From Salinirubellus litoreus (GTDB lineage: Archaea; Halobacteriota; Halobacteria; Halobacteriales; Haloarculaceae): a DNA stretch of 64,000 nucleotides. The notes under the pieces were generated by a model. That model did not search any database. It was not told where the DNA came from and saw only the letters and a list, made by a program, of their open reading frames with translations. This document shows positions 49,432 to 58,084 of this stretch, piece by piece; position 1 is the first letter of the stretch; each line of letters starts with the position of its first letter. The stretch lies in NCBI RefSeq assembly GCF_037335815.1, contig NZ_CP147841.1:3906001-3970000 (forward strand). The letters run 5' to 3'. The position numbers and the translations under genes were made by a program.

Positions 49432-49677
49432 ATGACGTCGGAAGCCCGGACCGGAGCGAAGGGGGACGAACGACGGCTCCGCCGCTACCTGCGCGAGCGG
49501 ACCGAGGACGGCGAGTTCTACTTCAAGTCGAAGTTCGTCGCCGACGACCTCGACATGACGCCCTCGCAGATCGGGACGCTCGTCGACCGGCTCCAGGGGT
49601 CGGCGACGGGGATCGACATCGAGCGATGGGCGTACACGAACGCGACGACGTGGCGGGTCACCCGTTCCGAGGACTGA
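49432..49677 (+). CDS. DUF7123-family small protein, paralogue
   Basis: 81 residues from ATG 49432. It shares RRLRRYLRERTEDGEFYFKS then KFVADDLDMTPSQIGTLVDRL then YTNATTWRV with 44051-44302. The C-terminus ends TRSED, and the stop codon lies in the first unit of a 14-base tandem repeat (49667-49705). The compact helix-turn-helix-like fold suggests DNA or protein binding. It is isolated between minus-strand genes. Confidence 0.78.
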   Translation: MTSEARTGAKGDERRLRRYLRERTEDGEFYFKSKFVADDLDMTPSQIGTLVDRLQGSATGIDIERWAYTNATTWRVTRSED

Positions 49678-49705
49678 GGACCGAGGACTGAGGACCGAGG
49701 ACTGA
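49667..49705. repeat. 14-bp tandem repeat, 2.8 copies, over the DUF7123 stop
   Basis: The unit CCGAGGACTGAGGA occurs perfectly at 49667-49680 and 49681-49694, then for 11 bases to 49705. The stop TGA (49675-49677) is in the first unit and recurs every 14 bases. A recent slippage product; copy number may vary between strains. Confidence 0.85.
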
Positions 49706-49733
49706 TCCGGGCGCGGGGAACGCCGACGCGGGC

Positions 49734-50906
49734 TCAGCGCCGCTCCGTCGACGACACTCCGGAGGGGGACGGCCGCCGCGCGAACGAGGAGCGCAGTAGC
49801 GCGAGCCGCAGTTCGAGGAGATCGGGGAACCCTGCCGCGGTGAGAGGGTGACGACCAGTCCCGTCGGCCGAGAGCCGGCGGTCGAGTCGCTGGAGTCGCC
49901 CCCGCCGTCGGTGTTCGTAGCGTTCGAGCGCCGCCGGACACCCGGTGGCGGCCAGCTCCTCGGCGAGCACGTGGGTGTCCTCGACGGCCAGCGAGAGGGC
50001 GAGCGAGCAGGGCGGCAGCGAGCGGGCCGCGTCACCGACCAGCGCGAGCCGTCCGCTCACCCACGCGTCGGGGCGGACCACCCGATCGACCGAGCCGACG
50101 AGTCCGTCGGGTCCCGGTGGATCGAGCGCCCGGGTGACCGGGTGTCCGTCCCGCTCGAAGCGGGCGAGCGCCTCCGCGGCGGCGACGGCCTCGTCGGTCG
50201 TCGTCACGAGCCGTCCGCAGGTGCCCGACGCGGTGGGGACGAGCGCGACCATCGCGTCCGCACCCCACGCCTCCCCGACGGTCCCGGGCTCTCCCGCACC
50301 GTCGGCCCGGAACGACCAGGTCGTCGTCCCCCGGTGCCCCGGGTTCGGCGTCGGGAACCCGGCCGCCCTGACCCACGAGTCGCTCCCGTCCGCGCCGACC
50401 ACGAGGTCGAATCGCTCGCTGACGCCGTCCTCGAACTCGACCTCGGGGAACCCGCCGTCGGACCGGAGCCGCCGCGGGCGCTTCGTCACCCGGACGCTGT
50501 TCGTGCGGAGCCGGTCGCGGAGCACCCGGCCGAGCCGACGCCGGTCGACAGCGAGGAATGGGTGGTCGTCGCTCCCCCCGTGAGCCGTCTCCAGCCGGTC
50601 GAGAACCGTCCCCTCCCGGCTGGAGACGAGCCACGTTCCGATCTCGACCGAGGCGGGGGCCACCTCGGCGATCACCCCGATCTCGGCGAGCAGGGCGACC
50701 GCGGACGGCCAGAGTACGACGCATCGTTCGACGGCCTCCTGTCCCGCCGGGCGGTCGGCCGGGCCCGCGACGACCGTCGGATCGAGACCGCGCCGGGAGA
50801 GGAAGGCGGCGGCGCTCAGCCCGACGAGTCCGTCGCCGACGACGAGCACCTGTCGACCGTCGGTCGCGGGGGGATCGTCCTCCGCGGAGGGGGTGCGGTC
50901 GGGCAC
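49734..50906 (-). CDS. FAD-dependent monooxygenase (p-hydroxybenzoate hydroxylase family)
   Basis: 390 residues from GTG 50906. The FAD site is VVGDGLVGLSAAAFLSRRG (first GxGxxG), the middle motif is DLVVGADGSDSWVR, and the second FAD motif is GRLALVGDAARSLPPCSLALSLAVED. It is a flavin hydroxylase-like oxidoreductase, substrate unknown; similar haloarchaeal proteins are annotated as geranylgeranyl or aromatic hydroxylases. It follows the wHTH regulator at 50921 after 14 bases on the same strand, suggesting a regulator-enzyme operon. Confidence 0.82.
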   Translation of the reverse strand: MPDRTPSAEDDPPATDGRQVLVVGDGLVGLSAAAFLSRRGLDPTVVAGPADRPAGQEAVERCVVLWPSAVALLAEIGVIAEVAPASVEIGTWLVSSREGTVLDRLETAHGGSDDHPFLAVDRRRLGRVLRDRLRTNSVRVTKRPRRLRSDGGFPEVEFEDGVSERFDLVVGADGSDSWVRAAGFPTPNPGHRGTTTWSFRADGAGEPGTVGEAWGADAMVALVPTASGTCGRLVTTTDEAVAAAEALARFERDGHPVTRALDPPGPDGLVGSVDRVVRPDAWVSGRLALVGDAARSLPPCSLALSLAVEDTHVLAEELAATGCPAALERYEHRRRGRLQRLDRRLSADGTGRHPLTAAGFPDLLELRLALLRSSFARRPSPSGVSSTERR

Positions 50907-50920
50907 GGATCTCGACCCCG

Positions 50921-51316
50921 TTACCGCACGGCGACCGGCACCTCCCTCCCCTCGGTCGCCGGGTCGGCTCCCGAGGTCGGCGCGGCGAGGACCAGGCGCT
51001 CGTTGACCGGCGCGTACACCTTCATCTCCGAGCCGCGCGAGGAGTACCAGGTATCGACGACGCGGACGAGTTCGGACTCGCGCAGTCGCCCGAGGTGGTG
51101 GTGGGCGTTCTGGAGCGACGTGTCTACCCGTTCGGCGACGTCCGAGGCGGCCATCGGCTCGTCGCTCAGTGCCGCGAGGATGTCGGTCGCGGTCTCGGAG
51201 GCGAGGACGCCACAGAGTTCCGCGGCCTCGGCCGTGTCGAGGTCGACGACCCGCGTCTCCCGGTCCGGCTCGTCGACGGGCGGCCGGTGTGGGAGCAGTC
51301 CGGTATCGGTTTCCAT
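50921..51316 (-). CDS. ArsR-type wHTH regulator
   Basis: 131 residues from ATG 51316. The wHTH spans about 33-105 (CGVLASETATDILAALSDEP, TSLQNAHHHLGRLRESELV, RGSEMKVYAPVNERL). It is the soluble cousin of the membrane regulator at 9341. The gene leads the FAD monooxygenase operon, so it likely controls it and itself. The direct repeats at 51356 and 51391 are candidate binding sites. Confidence 0.85.
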   Translation of the reverse strand: METDTGLLPHRPPVDEPDRETRVVDLDTAEAAELCGVLASETATDILAALSDEPMAASDVAERVDTSLQNAHHHLGRLRESELVRVVDTWYSSRGSEMKVYAPVNERLVLAAPTSGADPATEGREVPVAVR

Positions 51317-51355
51317 CACACCACCCGATCCGGACCCCGCCTCCACGGGTCGTTC

Positions 51356-51402
51356 GTATACACACGTTCCTGTGACGGTTCGACAGGGGGCTATACACGT
51401 TG
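51356..51402. promoter_or_regulatory. Direct repeats TATACAC-GTT before the regulator gene
   Basis: GTATACACACGTT (51356-51368) and CTATACACGTTG (51391-51402) share TATACAC and GTT and are about 35 bases apart, 40-86 bases upstream of the ATG at 51316. The first includes the likely TATA box. Direct repeats like these are a common regulator-binding pattern. Confidence 0.4.
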
Positions 51403-51456
51403 ACTCCCGGCCGCCCGGTCCCGCGAGCGGCGTCGAGACACCCGAACGGGACTCCG

Positions 51457-54400
51457 TCAGTCGGCGTCGGGGTACTCCCGGTTGAGCAGCATCGAGAACG
51501 CCTTTCGCTCGGCCGACCGGAGGTGCTTGTTGAAGGTGGGCTGGGTGACCCCGAGCAGTTCGGCGATCTCCTCCCCGCTCGACTCGCGGGGCCAGTCGAA
51601 GTAGCCCGCGGAGTAGGCCGTCTCCAGCGCCTCGAGCTGGCGGGGCGTCAGCCGCTCGCCGAGCAGATCCTGGAGTTCGAGCAGCGTCTGGACGGCCCGC
51701 TCGCGGGTCCGCTGGGCCACGAGTTCGGTGTCGGGGTAGCGCTCGCGGAACGACTCGACCAGCGTCCGAACGTCGGCGGCCCGTGGTGCCTCGACGACGA
51801 GCCGCCCCTCGGGACCCTCGGCCGTCGCGGTTCGGACGACGGCACCGTGCTCGGCGAAGGTCGTCCCGAACCAGTCCGAGGTCGTCACCTCGATCAGACA
51901 GGCGTCCTCGCTCTCGCTGACGACGTGGGCGTCCTCCGCGCCGGGTGCGGCCGCCGCGCGGTCGACGATCCGGTCCGGGTCGGCGTTCTCCACCGTGTAG
52001 AACGCCCCGAACGCCCCCTCGGGCCGTCGGACGGCCCGTTCGAGCGTCACCTCGGCTTCCATCGCTTCGGCCAGCCACACGAACGAGAGGGCGTCGTCGT
52101 CGGCCTCGAACTCCAGTTCGGTCGTCGTGTCGGACTCGAGCGCCGCCCGGCGCTCCACGACCGAGACGGCGTGCCCGACCGACCGGCCCAGTTCGGCGAG
52201 GATCTCCGCGGTGTCCTCGTCGAACGCGGACGGGTCGCCGGCGGCGATGGTCAGGACGCCGTGGACGGTGCCCTCACCCGCGAGGGGGACGGCGATCATC
52301 GACTGGAGGCCGGCCCGGAGCGCGGCCTTGCGCCACTCGCCGAGCGCGGTGCCCGTCGCCAGCCCCCGGACGGCGTCGATCTCGCCGGTCTCGAACGCGG
52401 TCACCGAAGGGTGATCGCCCGCGCCGTCGCCACCGACGTCGACCGAGAGCGACTCCGCGTACCCGCGCTCGTCGCCGTCGCTCGCCCGCACGACCAGGCT
52501 CTCGCCGGCGACGTCTGGCTCGGCGACCCACGCCACCCGGTAGCTCTCGACGGTGGCGAGGTGCTCGCAGACCGCCCGTTCGATGGCCTCCCGCGAGGAC
52601 TTCTCGACGGTCGCCTGCTCGATCTCCCGGATGACGGTGTTGAGCCGTTCGAGCCGGTCGGCCCGCTCGCGGTGTCGTTCGATCTCGGACTCGCGGGCCT
52701 CGAGTTCGCGCTGGCCCCGGACGTGCCCGAGCGCCGCCTGGAGTGTCGCCGCCAGGATCCGCGCCAGTTCCGTCGTCCCGGGATCGAACTCCCGCTCCGG
52801 TGCGCCCACGAGCATGACCCCGTGTGAACCCAGCGGGAGGAGGAGGTCGGGGTCGGAGACGCCCCGACCGTAGATGCCGGACGCGGCCTCGTTCCCGGTG
52901 GTCCGGACGGCCTCACCGTCGACGAACACCTGCCACGGGAGGCTCCCGCCCGGGTCGAACGAGGGGAGGAAATCCAGTACCGATTCGAGGGTGTCGGTCG
53001 CTGCGACCGGCTGGAGCGACCCCGTCTCCTCGTCGTAGAGGTGGACGCTCACGAGCGGGAATCCCAGAACCTCCTCGGCGGCCGTGACCGCCATCCGACT
53101 GGCCTCCCGGCGCGACCCGGCCGACACCAGTTCGCGGGTCGCGTCGTGGAACGTCTCCAGGGTCTCCTCGCGCTCGCGGCGTTCGGTGATATCCCGGGCG
53201 ATGCCGACGATCTGGGTAACCTCCCCGTCGATCTCCACCGGCGAGAGCTTCGTCTGCCAGATCCTCTCGCCGGCCGGGAGATCGAGTTCCTCCTCGTAGG
53301 TGACGGTCTCGCGCGACTCGACACAGCGGCGGTAGTTCGCCTCGATCCCGGCACCGACGTCCTCGCCGGTCAGTTCCCGGGGGGTCCTCCCCACGACCTC
53401 CTCCGTCGAGAACCCCGTCTGCTCCTCGTGGGCCCGGTTCGTCCGCCGGTAGACGAACTCGGGGGTTCCCTCGTCCTCGTCACCGTCGACGGGCCGCTCG
53501 ACGTCGACGAAGAACAGGGCGTCCTGGGCGTTCTCGAAGATGGTCTCGTACTCCTCGGTGAGCCGGCGGAGTTCGCGCTTGCGCCGCTCGCGCTCGGTGA
53601 CGTCGCGCACGCTCGCGAGCACGCGCTCCTCCCCACGTATCTCGACGGTGCTCAGGTGGACCTCCCCGACGAACCGCTCGCCGTCCGCCCGCTCGCCCTC
53701 GAACTCGAACAGCTGTGGCCCCTCTTCGCGGGCCACCCGGATGCGCTCGCGTGCGTCCTCGTAGGTGTCCGTCGGGTCCTCGGGGACGATGAGCTGGACG
53801 TTCCCGCCGACCAGTTCCGCCTCGGAGTAGCCGGTCAGCTCGCAGTACCGCTCGTTGACCTCGAGTATCTCCCCGGTCTCGGGCTCGTGGACGACCAGCC
53901 CGTCCGAGACGTGCTCGAACACCGCACGATATGTGCGTTCGAGCTCCCGGTGCTCGGTGACGTCCTCGACGATGCCCACGAACCGGGTCTCGTCACCGCG
54001 GTCCTCGTCCGCCGGTCCGTCCAGCGCGACGGGGTAGCCGGTCGCACGGACCCAGCGGATCGTCCCGTCGGGGCGGCGGACCCGGTACTCGAAGGTGTAG
54101 CTGTCCGCGGCCTCGCCGCGCTCGATGTCCGCGAGCATCGCCTCGAAGTCGGCCTCGAACGCTTCGCGGTCGCGGTCGTCGATTCCGTCGAGGAACCGCC
54201 GCGGGTCCTCGAACAGCGCCTCGACCGACTCCCCCCAGATCTCCTCGTAGGCGTCGTTGACGTAGAAAAGCTCCGAGAAGTCCGGTTCGGCGAGGAAGAT
54301 GACCTCGTCGACCCGCTCGGCGATGAGCCGGAAGCGCCGCTCGCTCTCGCGGAGCTCTCGTGCCCGCTCGACCCGGTCCAGGGCCGTCGCCGTGTGTCGG

Positions 54401-55968
54401 GCGAGGATCCGGGCCGCGTCGAGGACCACGTCCTCGAACTCCTCGACGCCGGGGTCGGCCGCGCCGATCACCCCGTGGTCGCCGATCGGGACCATGAGCG
54501 CGTGGGAGAGCGACGTCCGGTCCCAGCGCTCGCTGGGGTCGTAGACGGCCGCCTCCCCCCGCTCGTACAGGTCGTACTCGAACGTCCCCCGCTCCAGCGT
54601 ACCGGGGCCGCCGGAGAACTCCCGGGCGTCGTCGCTCGCGGCGACCGGTTCGAGGGTGGGTGGATCGCCCTCGCGCCGGAGCCAGCAGACCGGTAGCGAG
54701 AGGTCGAGCACCTCCTCCATCGCCGTCACCGTCGCCTCGCACACCGCCTCGACGGTCTCGGCGTTCTGGAGCTCGTCCGTCGACTCGTGGAGGCCGCGGA
54801 TGGTCCGCTCGCGGCGACGCCGCTCGGTGACGTCCCGGGAGATACCGAGCACTCGGAGTTCGCCGCCGATCCGCGCCGTCGTCGTGTTGACCTCGTACCA
54901 GCGGCGTTCACCGCCCGCGGTCTCGACCAGCCATTCGACCGTCGTCGACTCGCCGGTCTCGGCCACCTCCCTGATGATCTCCCGGGAGCGTTCCCCGGTG
55001 TACCCCTCCTCGGTGACGCTCAACCCCTCGACGCCGAGTTCGAGGATCGTCGACTCGTCGTAGCCGAACTCCTCGACGTACGTGTCGTTCACCGCCAGTA
55101 TGTCGCCCGTCTCGGGGTCGTGAACGCTGATAGCGTCGTTGACGCCGTCGAATATCTGCTCGAACTCGCGCTCGCGGCGCTTTCGCTCGGTCACGTCGCG
55201 GACGCTCCCGAGCACCCGCTCCTCGCCGCGTATCTCCACGACGGCGAGGTGGACCTCGACGGGGAGCGTCGAGCCGTCCGCCCGCTCGTTGCGCCACTCG
55301 AACAGCTGGGGTCCCTCCTCGCGGGCCGCCCGGATGTACCGACCGGCCTCCTCGTAGGAGTAGCCCTCCCCGTCGGCGGTGACGACGTCGACGGTCTCAC
55401 CGACGAGGTCGTCCCGTTCGTAGCCGTTCATCTCGCAGAACCGCTCGTTGACGTCGAGTATCTCGCCCGTCCCCGGGTCGTGGACGACGAGCCCGTCGCC
55501 GACGTGCTCGAACACCTCCCGGTAGGCTCGCTCGAACTCCCGGCGCTCGGTGACCTCCTCGACCACGGCGACGAACCGCTCGACCCCACCCCCGTCCTCC
55601 TCCAGAACCGGGTAGCGCGAGACGTGGATCCAGCGGGGTCGCTCGCTCTCCCCGTCCCCCAGACGGTACTCCCCCTCGTAGACCGACCGCGGGTCGTCGC
55701 GCTCGAAGTCCGTCAGCATCGTCTCGACATCCGTCTCGTAGGCCTCGCGGTCCGCCGGGTGGACCGCGTCGAGGAACGATCGGGGCCGTTCGTAGAGCCG
55801 CTCGGCCGGCTGGCCGTACAGCTCCTCGTAGGCGGGGTTGACGTACTCGATCTCCGAGAGGTCCGAGCTGGCGACGAGGATGACCTCCTCGACGTTCTCG
55901 GCGACCAGGCGGAGGCGCTCCTCGGCCCGCTCGAGCTCCCGGAGTCGCTCCCCCGTGACGTCCGGCAT
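51457..55968 (-). CDS. Giant PAS/GAF sensor with Bat-type HTH_10 output (1503 aa)
   Basis: 1503 residues, soluble. Domains: PAS 18-145, PAS 146-262, PAS 267-382, GAF 395-535; then a second set PAS 545-672, PAS 678-795, PAS 805-930, GAF 940-1085; then GAF 1106-1275, the Bat-associated domain (about 1280-1435) and an HTH_10 (about 1440-1490: LTPRQLEALETAYSAGYFDW, GEEIAELLGVTQPTFNKHLR). The first and second sets align at an offset of about 526 residues (RLRLVAENVEEVI / RFRLIAERVDEVI; YREVFEHVGDGLVVHDP / YRAVFEHVSDGLVVHEP). It is a one-component bacterio-opsin-activator-type regulator that probably senses light, redox or a small molecule; the signal is unknown. No bop gene is near. Confidence 0.93.
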   Translation of the reverse strand: MPDVTGERLRELERAEERLRLVAENVEEVILVASSDLSEIEYVNPAYEELYGQPAERLYERPRSFLDAVHPADREAYETDVETMLTDFERDDPRSVYEGEYRLGDGESERPRWIHVSRYPVLEEDGGGVERFVAVVEEVTERREFERAYREVFEHVGDGLVVHDPGTGEILDVNERFCEMNGYERDDLVGETVDVVTADGEGYSYEEAGRYIRAAREEGPQLFEWRNERADGSTLPVEVHLAVVEIRGEERVLGSVRDVTERKRREREFEQIFDGVNDAISVHDPETGDILAVNDTYVEEFGYDESTILELGVEGLSVTEEGYTGERSREIIREVAETGESTTVEWLVETAGGERRWYEVNTTTARIGGELRVLGISRDVTERRRRERTIRGLHESTDELQNAETVEAVCEATVTAMEEVLDLSLPVCWLRREGDPPTLEPVAASDDAREFSGGPGTLERGTFEYDLYERGEAAVYDPSERWDRTSLSHALMVPIGDHGVIGAADPGVEEFEDVVLDAARILARHTATALDRVERARELRESERRFRLIAERVDEVIFLAEPDFSELFYVNDAYEEIWGESVEALFEDPRRFLDGIDDRDREAFEADFEAMLADIERGEAADSYTFEYRVRRPDGTIRWVRATGYPVALDGPADEDRGDETRFVGIVEDVTEHRELERTYRAVFEHVSDGLVVHEPETGEILEVNERYCELTGYSEAELVGGNVQLIVPEDPTDTYEDARERIRVAREEGPQLFEFEGERADGERFVGEVHLSTVEIRGEERVLASVRDVTERERRKRELRRLTEEYETIFENAQDALFFVDVERPVDGDEDEGTPEFVYRRTNRAHEEQTGFSTEEVVGRTPRELTGEDVGAGIEANYRRCVESRETVTYEEELDLPAGERIWQTKLSPVEIDGEVTQIVGIARDITERREREETLETFHDATRELVSAGSRREASRMAVTAAEEVLGFPLVSVHLYDEETGSLQPVAATDTLESVLDFLPSFDPGGSLPWQVFVDGEAVRTTGNEAASGIYGRGVSDPDLLLPLGSHGVMLVGAPEREFDPGTTELARILAATLQAALGHVRGQRELEARESEIERHRERADRLERLNTVIREIEQATVEKSSREAIERAVCEHLATVESYRVAWVAEPDVAGESLVVRASDGDERGYAESLSVDVGGDGAGDHPSVTAFETGEIDAVRGLATGTALGEWRKAALRAGLQSMIAVPLAGEGTVHGVLTIAAGDPSAFDEDTAEILAELGRSVGHAVSVVERRAALESDTTTELEFEADDDALSFVWLAEAMEAEVTLERAVRRPEGAFGAFYTVENADPDRIVDRAAAAPGAEDAHVVSESEDACLIEVTTSDWFGTTFAEHGAVVRTATAEGPEGRLVVEAPRAADVRTLVESFRERYPDTELVAQRTRERAVQTLLELQDLLGERLTPRQLEALETAYSAGYFDWPRESSGEEIAELLGVTQPTFNKHLRSAERKAFSMLLNREYPDAD

Positions 55969-56376
55969 GGGATCGGCTACTCCTCCGCCCCCCTAATACT
56001 GTCGGACGAATCAGCGGGAACGCCCGACCGTTCAGTCCTCGGATCGGTCCCCGTCTTCAGGTTTCTCTGATCCGGAGCCCTCTCGAACGAAACGATCGGC
56101 ATCGACGGGGCCGTCCCCGGGGCCCATCTGACGGTTCGGCGAACGGTGGTCTAGCAGTATAGCCGGTCGGCGGTTGCCCGGGGTACACACGTATCCGGGT
56201 CGCTTCCGTGTCTGGCGGTGTGACGGTGGGGTGTGGAGGAGTCCGAGACGGCGTGGCCACGGACGCCCTGCGTGCTCGACGGCGTCCCGGCCTCACACCG
56301 GTCTTCGGCCTCGCTCCCCTCACGAAGCACCGCCCCCCCACGAGCGGGCGAACCGCACTCGGCCTCCATCAGAGAC
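55969..56376. other. Non-coding 408 bases upstream of the Bat-type gene
   Basis: No ORF with haloarchaeal codon bias was found in either strand. The regulator gene runs leftward and a small membrane-protein gene rightward, so promoters for both should lie here, but no clear TATA box or inverted repeat was seen. Confidence 0.4.
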
Positions 56377-56691
56377 GTGTACTCCCCACCGATCGACCCC
56401 CGCGACCCGAACGCATCGAACCCGACCGATCCCCGGACCCTGGCCGCCGCCTTCCTCCTGGTGGCGGCGATACCGCTAGGGCTGTTCGTGGCGAGCCGGC
56501 CGCTGGTCGGCCTCGCCGGGCTCGTCGCCCTCGTCTGCCTGCTCGCCGGGGGGAGGCACGCGACGGGGCTGGTTCGCCGCCTCCGGGACGGCCGGGAACT
56601 CAGGATCGACCTGCCGGGTGGTGTCCGCCTGCGGGTCGGACGATCCCTCGCGGAGCACCCCCGGGAGGAGCCCACCTCGGACGTCCGATAG
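56377..56691 (+). CDS. Small membrane protein, two helices (104 aa)
   Basis: 104 residues from GTG 56377 (VYSPPIDPRDPNASN). Two hydrophobic helices (about 21-39 and 42-60) are followed by a basic then acidic tail (VRRLRDGRELRIDLPGGVRL, HPREEPTSD). No motif recognised. It ends 62 bases before the MBL gene, same direction. The start is the weakest part of the call: no ATG is in frame nearby other than far upstream. Confidence 0.5.
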   Translation: MYSPPIDPRDPNASNPTDPRTLAAAFLLVAAIPLGLFVASRPLVGLAGLVALVCLLAGGRHATGLVRRLRDGRELRIDLPGGVRLRVGRSLAEHPREEPTSDVR

Positions 56692-56753
56692 CCGGCTCCG
56701 AATGGGACGGGAGAACCGACGGAACGAAACGCCCTGACGCGGTACCGGAGGTC

Positions 56754-58037
56754 ATGAAGCTCCGGTTTCTGGGGGGTGCGGGCGAGGTCGGCCGGAGCGC
56801 CGTCCTCGTGAACGACTCCCTGCTCCTCGATTTCGGCATGAAGACGGGGAACCCTCCGGGGTTCCCGGTCGGATCCCGTGACCTCGACCCGGAGGCCGTC
56901 GTCGTCTCGCACGGCCACCTCGACCACGCCGGAACGGTCCCCGCGCTCCTCTCGGGGGACGACCGCCCGCCGATCCACTGGACGCCGCCGACGTACGAAC
57001 TCGCGCTCACGCTCGCGCGCGATACGCTCAAGCTTCACGGCGGGACGTACGACTGTCCGTTCACGGAGAACGACGTCAAGCGCGTCACCGAGGCCTCGAC
57101 GCTCCACGGCTACGGGGAGACCTTCGAGGCCGCCGGCCACGAGGTGACCTTCTTCGACGCGGGTCACATCCCGGGGAGCGCGCACGTCCTCGTCAGCGAG
57201 GGGCGGAGTCCCTCGGACGATCGGACGCAGTCCGATGACGACGACGGCGACACCCGGCTCCTCTACACGGGCGACTTCCACACCGACGACCAGCGGCTCG
57301 TCGCCGGGACGACGGCCCGACCGGACGCCGACGTGGTGGTCTGTGAGAGCACGTACTCGGACGTCGAACACGAGGAGCGCCGGGTCGTAGAGGAGCGGTT
57401 CGCCGAGAGCGTCCGGACGACGCTCTGGGAGGGCGGATCGGTCGTCGTGCCCGCGTTCGCCATCGGGCGCACCCAGGAGATGCTGCTGATCTGCGAGGCG
57501 TACGACATCCCCTGCTACGTCGACGGCATGGGAAAGCGGGTGACGAAGATGCTGAAGCAGTACCCCGAGTTCGTCCGTGATCCCGAGGCGCTCCGGCGGG
57601 CGACCTCGCACGCCCGGTTCGTCACCGGCCGGGACGGCCAGCGAAAGCGGATAATCGACTCGGGGACCGTCGTCGTCACGACCAGCGGGATGCTCTCGGG
57701 CGGGCCGGCGATGACGTACATCCCGGAGATACGGTCGAACCCGGTGAACAAGATCACCCTGACGGGGTATCAGGTCGAGGGCACCCCCGGCAGGGAGCTC
57801 CTCGACACGGGGAGCGCGGAGATCGACGGCCGGGTGATGCCCGTCAGCGCGCGGGTCGAGTCCTACGACTTCTCGGCGCACGCCGACCGCGACGGACTCC
57901 GATCGTTCCTCGACGACTACCGGGGTACCGAAGTGCTCGTCAACCACGGCGACCGGTGCGGGGCGTTCGCCGAGGAACTCCGTGCCGACGGGTTCGACGC
58001 GAGCGCGCCGGAACTCGGCGAGACGGTCGTCGTCTGA
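56754..58037 (+). CDS. Beta-CASP metallo-beta-lactamase nuclease (aCPSF/RNase J-like)
   Basis: 427 residues. Motifs are HGHLDHAG (metal His, Asp, His), FFDAGHIPGSAHVLV, LLYTGDFHTDD (motif 3), CESTYSD, and in the beta-CASP region SGMLSGGPAMTYI, plus SYDFSAHADRDGL (motif B). It is the RNase type that trims or matures RNA ends; it lacks the KH domains of aCPSF1, so is the shorter aCPSF2-like form. The inserted stretch around 160 (SPSDDRTQSDDDDGD) is an acidic loop. The ATG at 56754 gives the standard MKLRFLGGAGEVG. Confidence 0.9.
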   Translation: MKLRFLGGAGEVGRSAVLVNDSLLLDFGMKTGNPPGFPVGSRDLDPEAVVVSHGHLDHAGTVPALLSGDDRPPIHWTPPTYELALTLARDTLKLHGGTYDCPFTENDVKRVTEASTLHGYGETFEAAGHEVTFFDAGHIPGSAHVLVSEGRSPSDDRTQSDDDDGDTRLLYTGDFHTDDQRLVAGTTARPDADVVVCESTYSDVEHEERRVVEERFAESVRTTLWEGGSVVVPAFAIGRTQEMLLICEAYDIPCYVDGMGKRVTKMLKQYPEFVRDPEALRRATSHARFVTGRDGQRKRIIDSGTVVVTTSGMLSGGPAMTYIPEIRSNPVNKITLTGYQVEGTPGRELLDTGSAEIDGRVMPVSARVESYDFSAHADRDGLRSFLDDYRGTEVLVNHGDRCGAFAEELRADGFDASAPELGETVVV

Positions 58038-58084
58038 GTCCGGCGGACGACGAGGCGAACCGCCGCGGCGTCGAAGGGCGGTCG

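Noticed and set aside
56151..57947. 598-codon minus-strand frame opposite the beta-CASP nuclease
   Set aside because: No family resemblance and low-complexity composition typical of GC-rich antisense.
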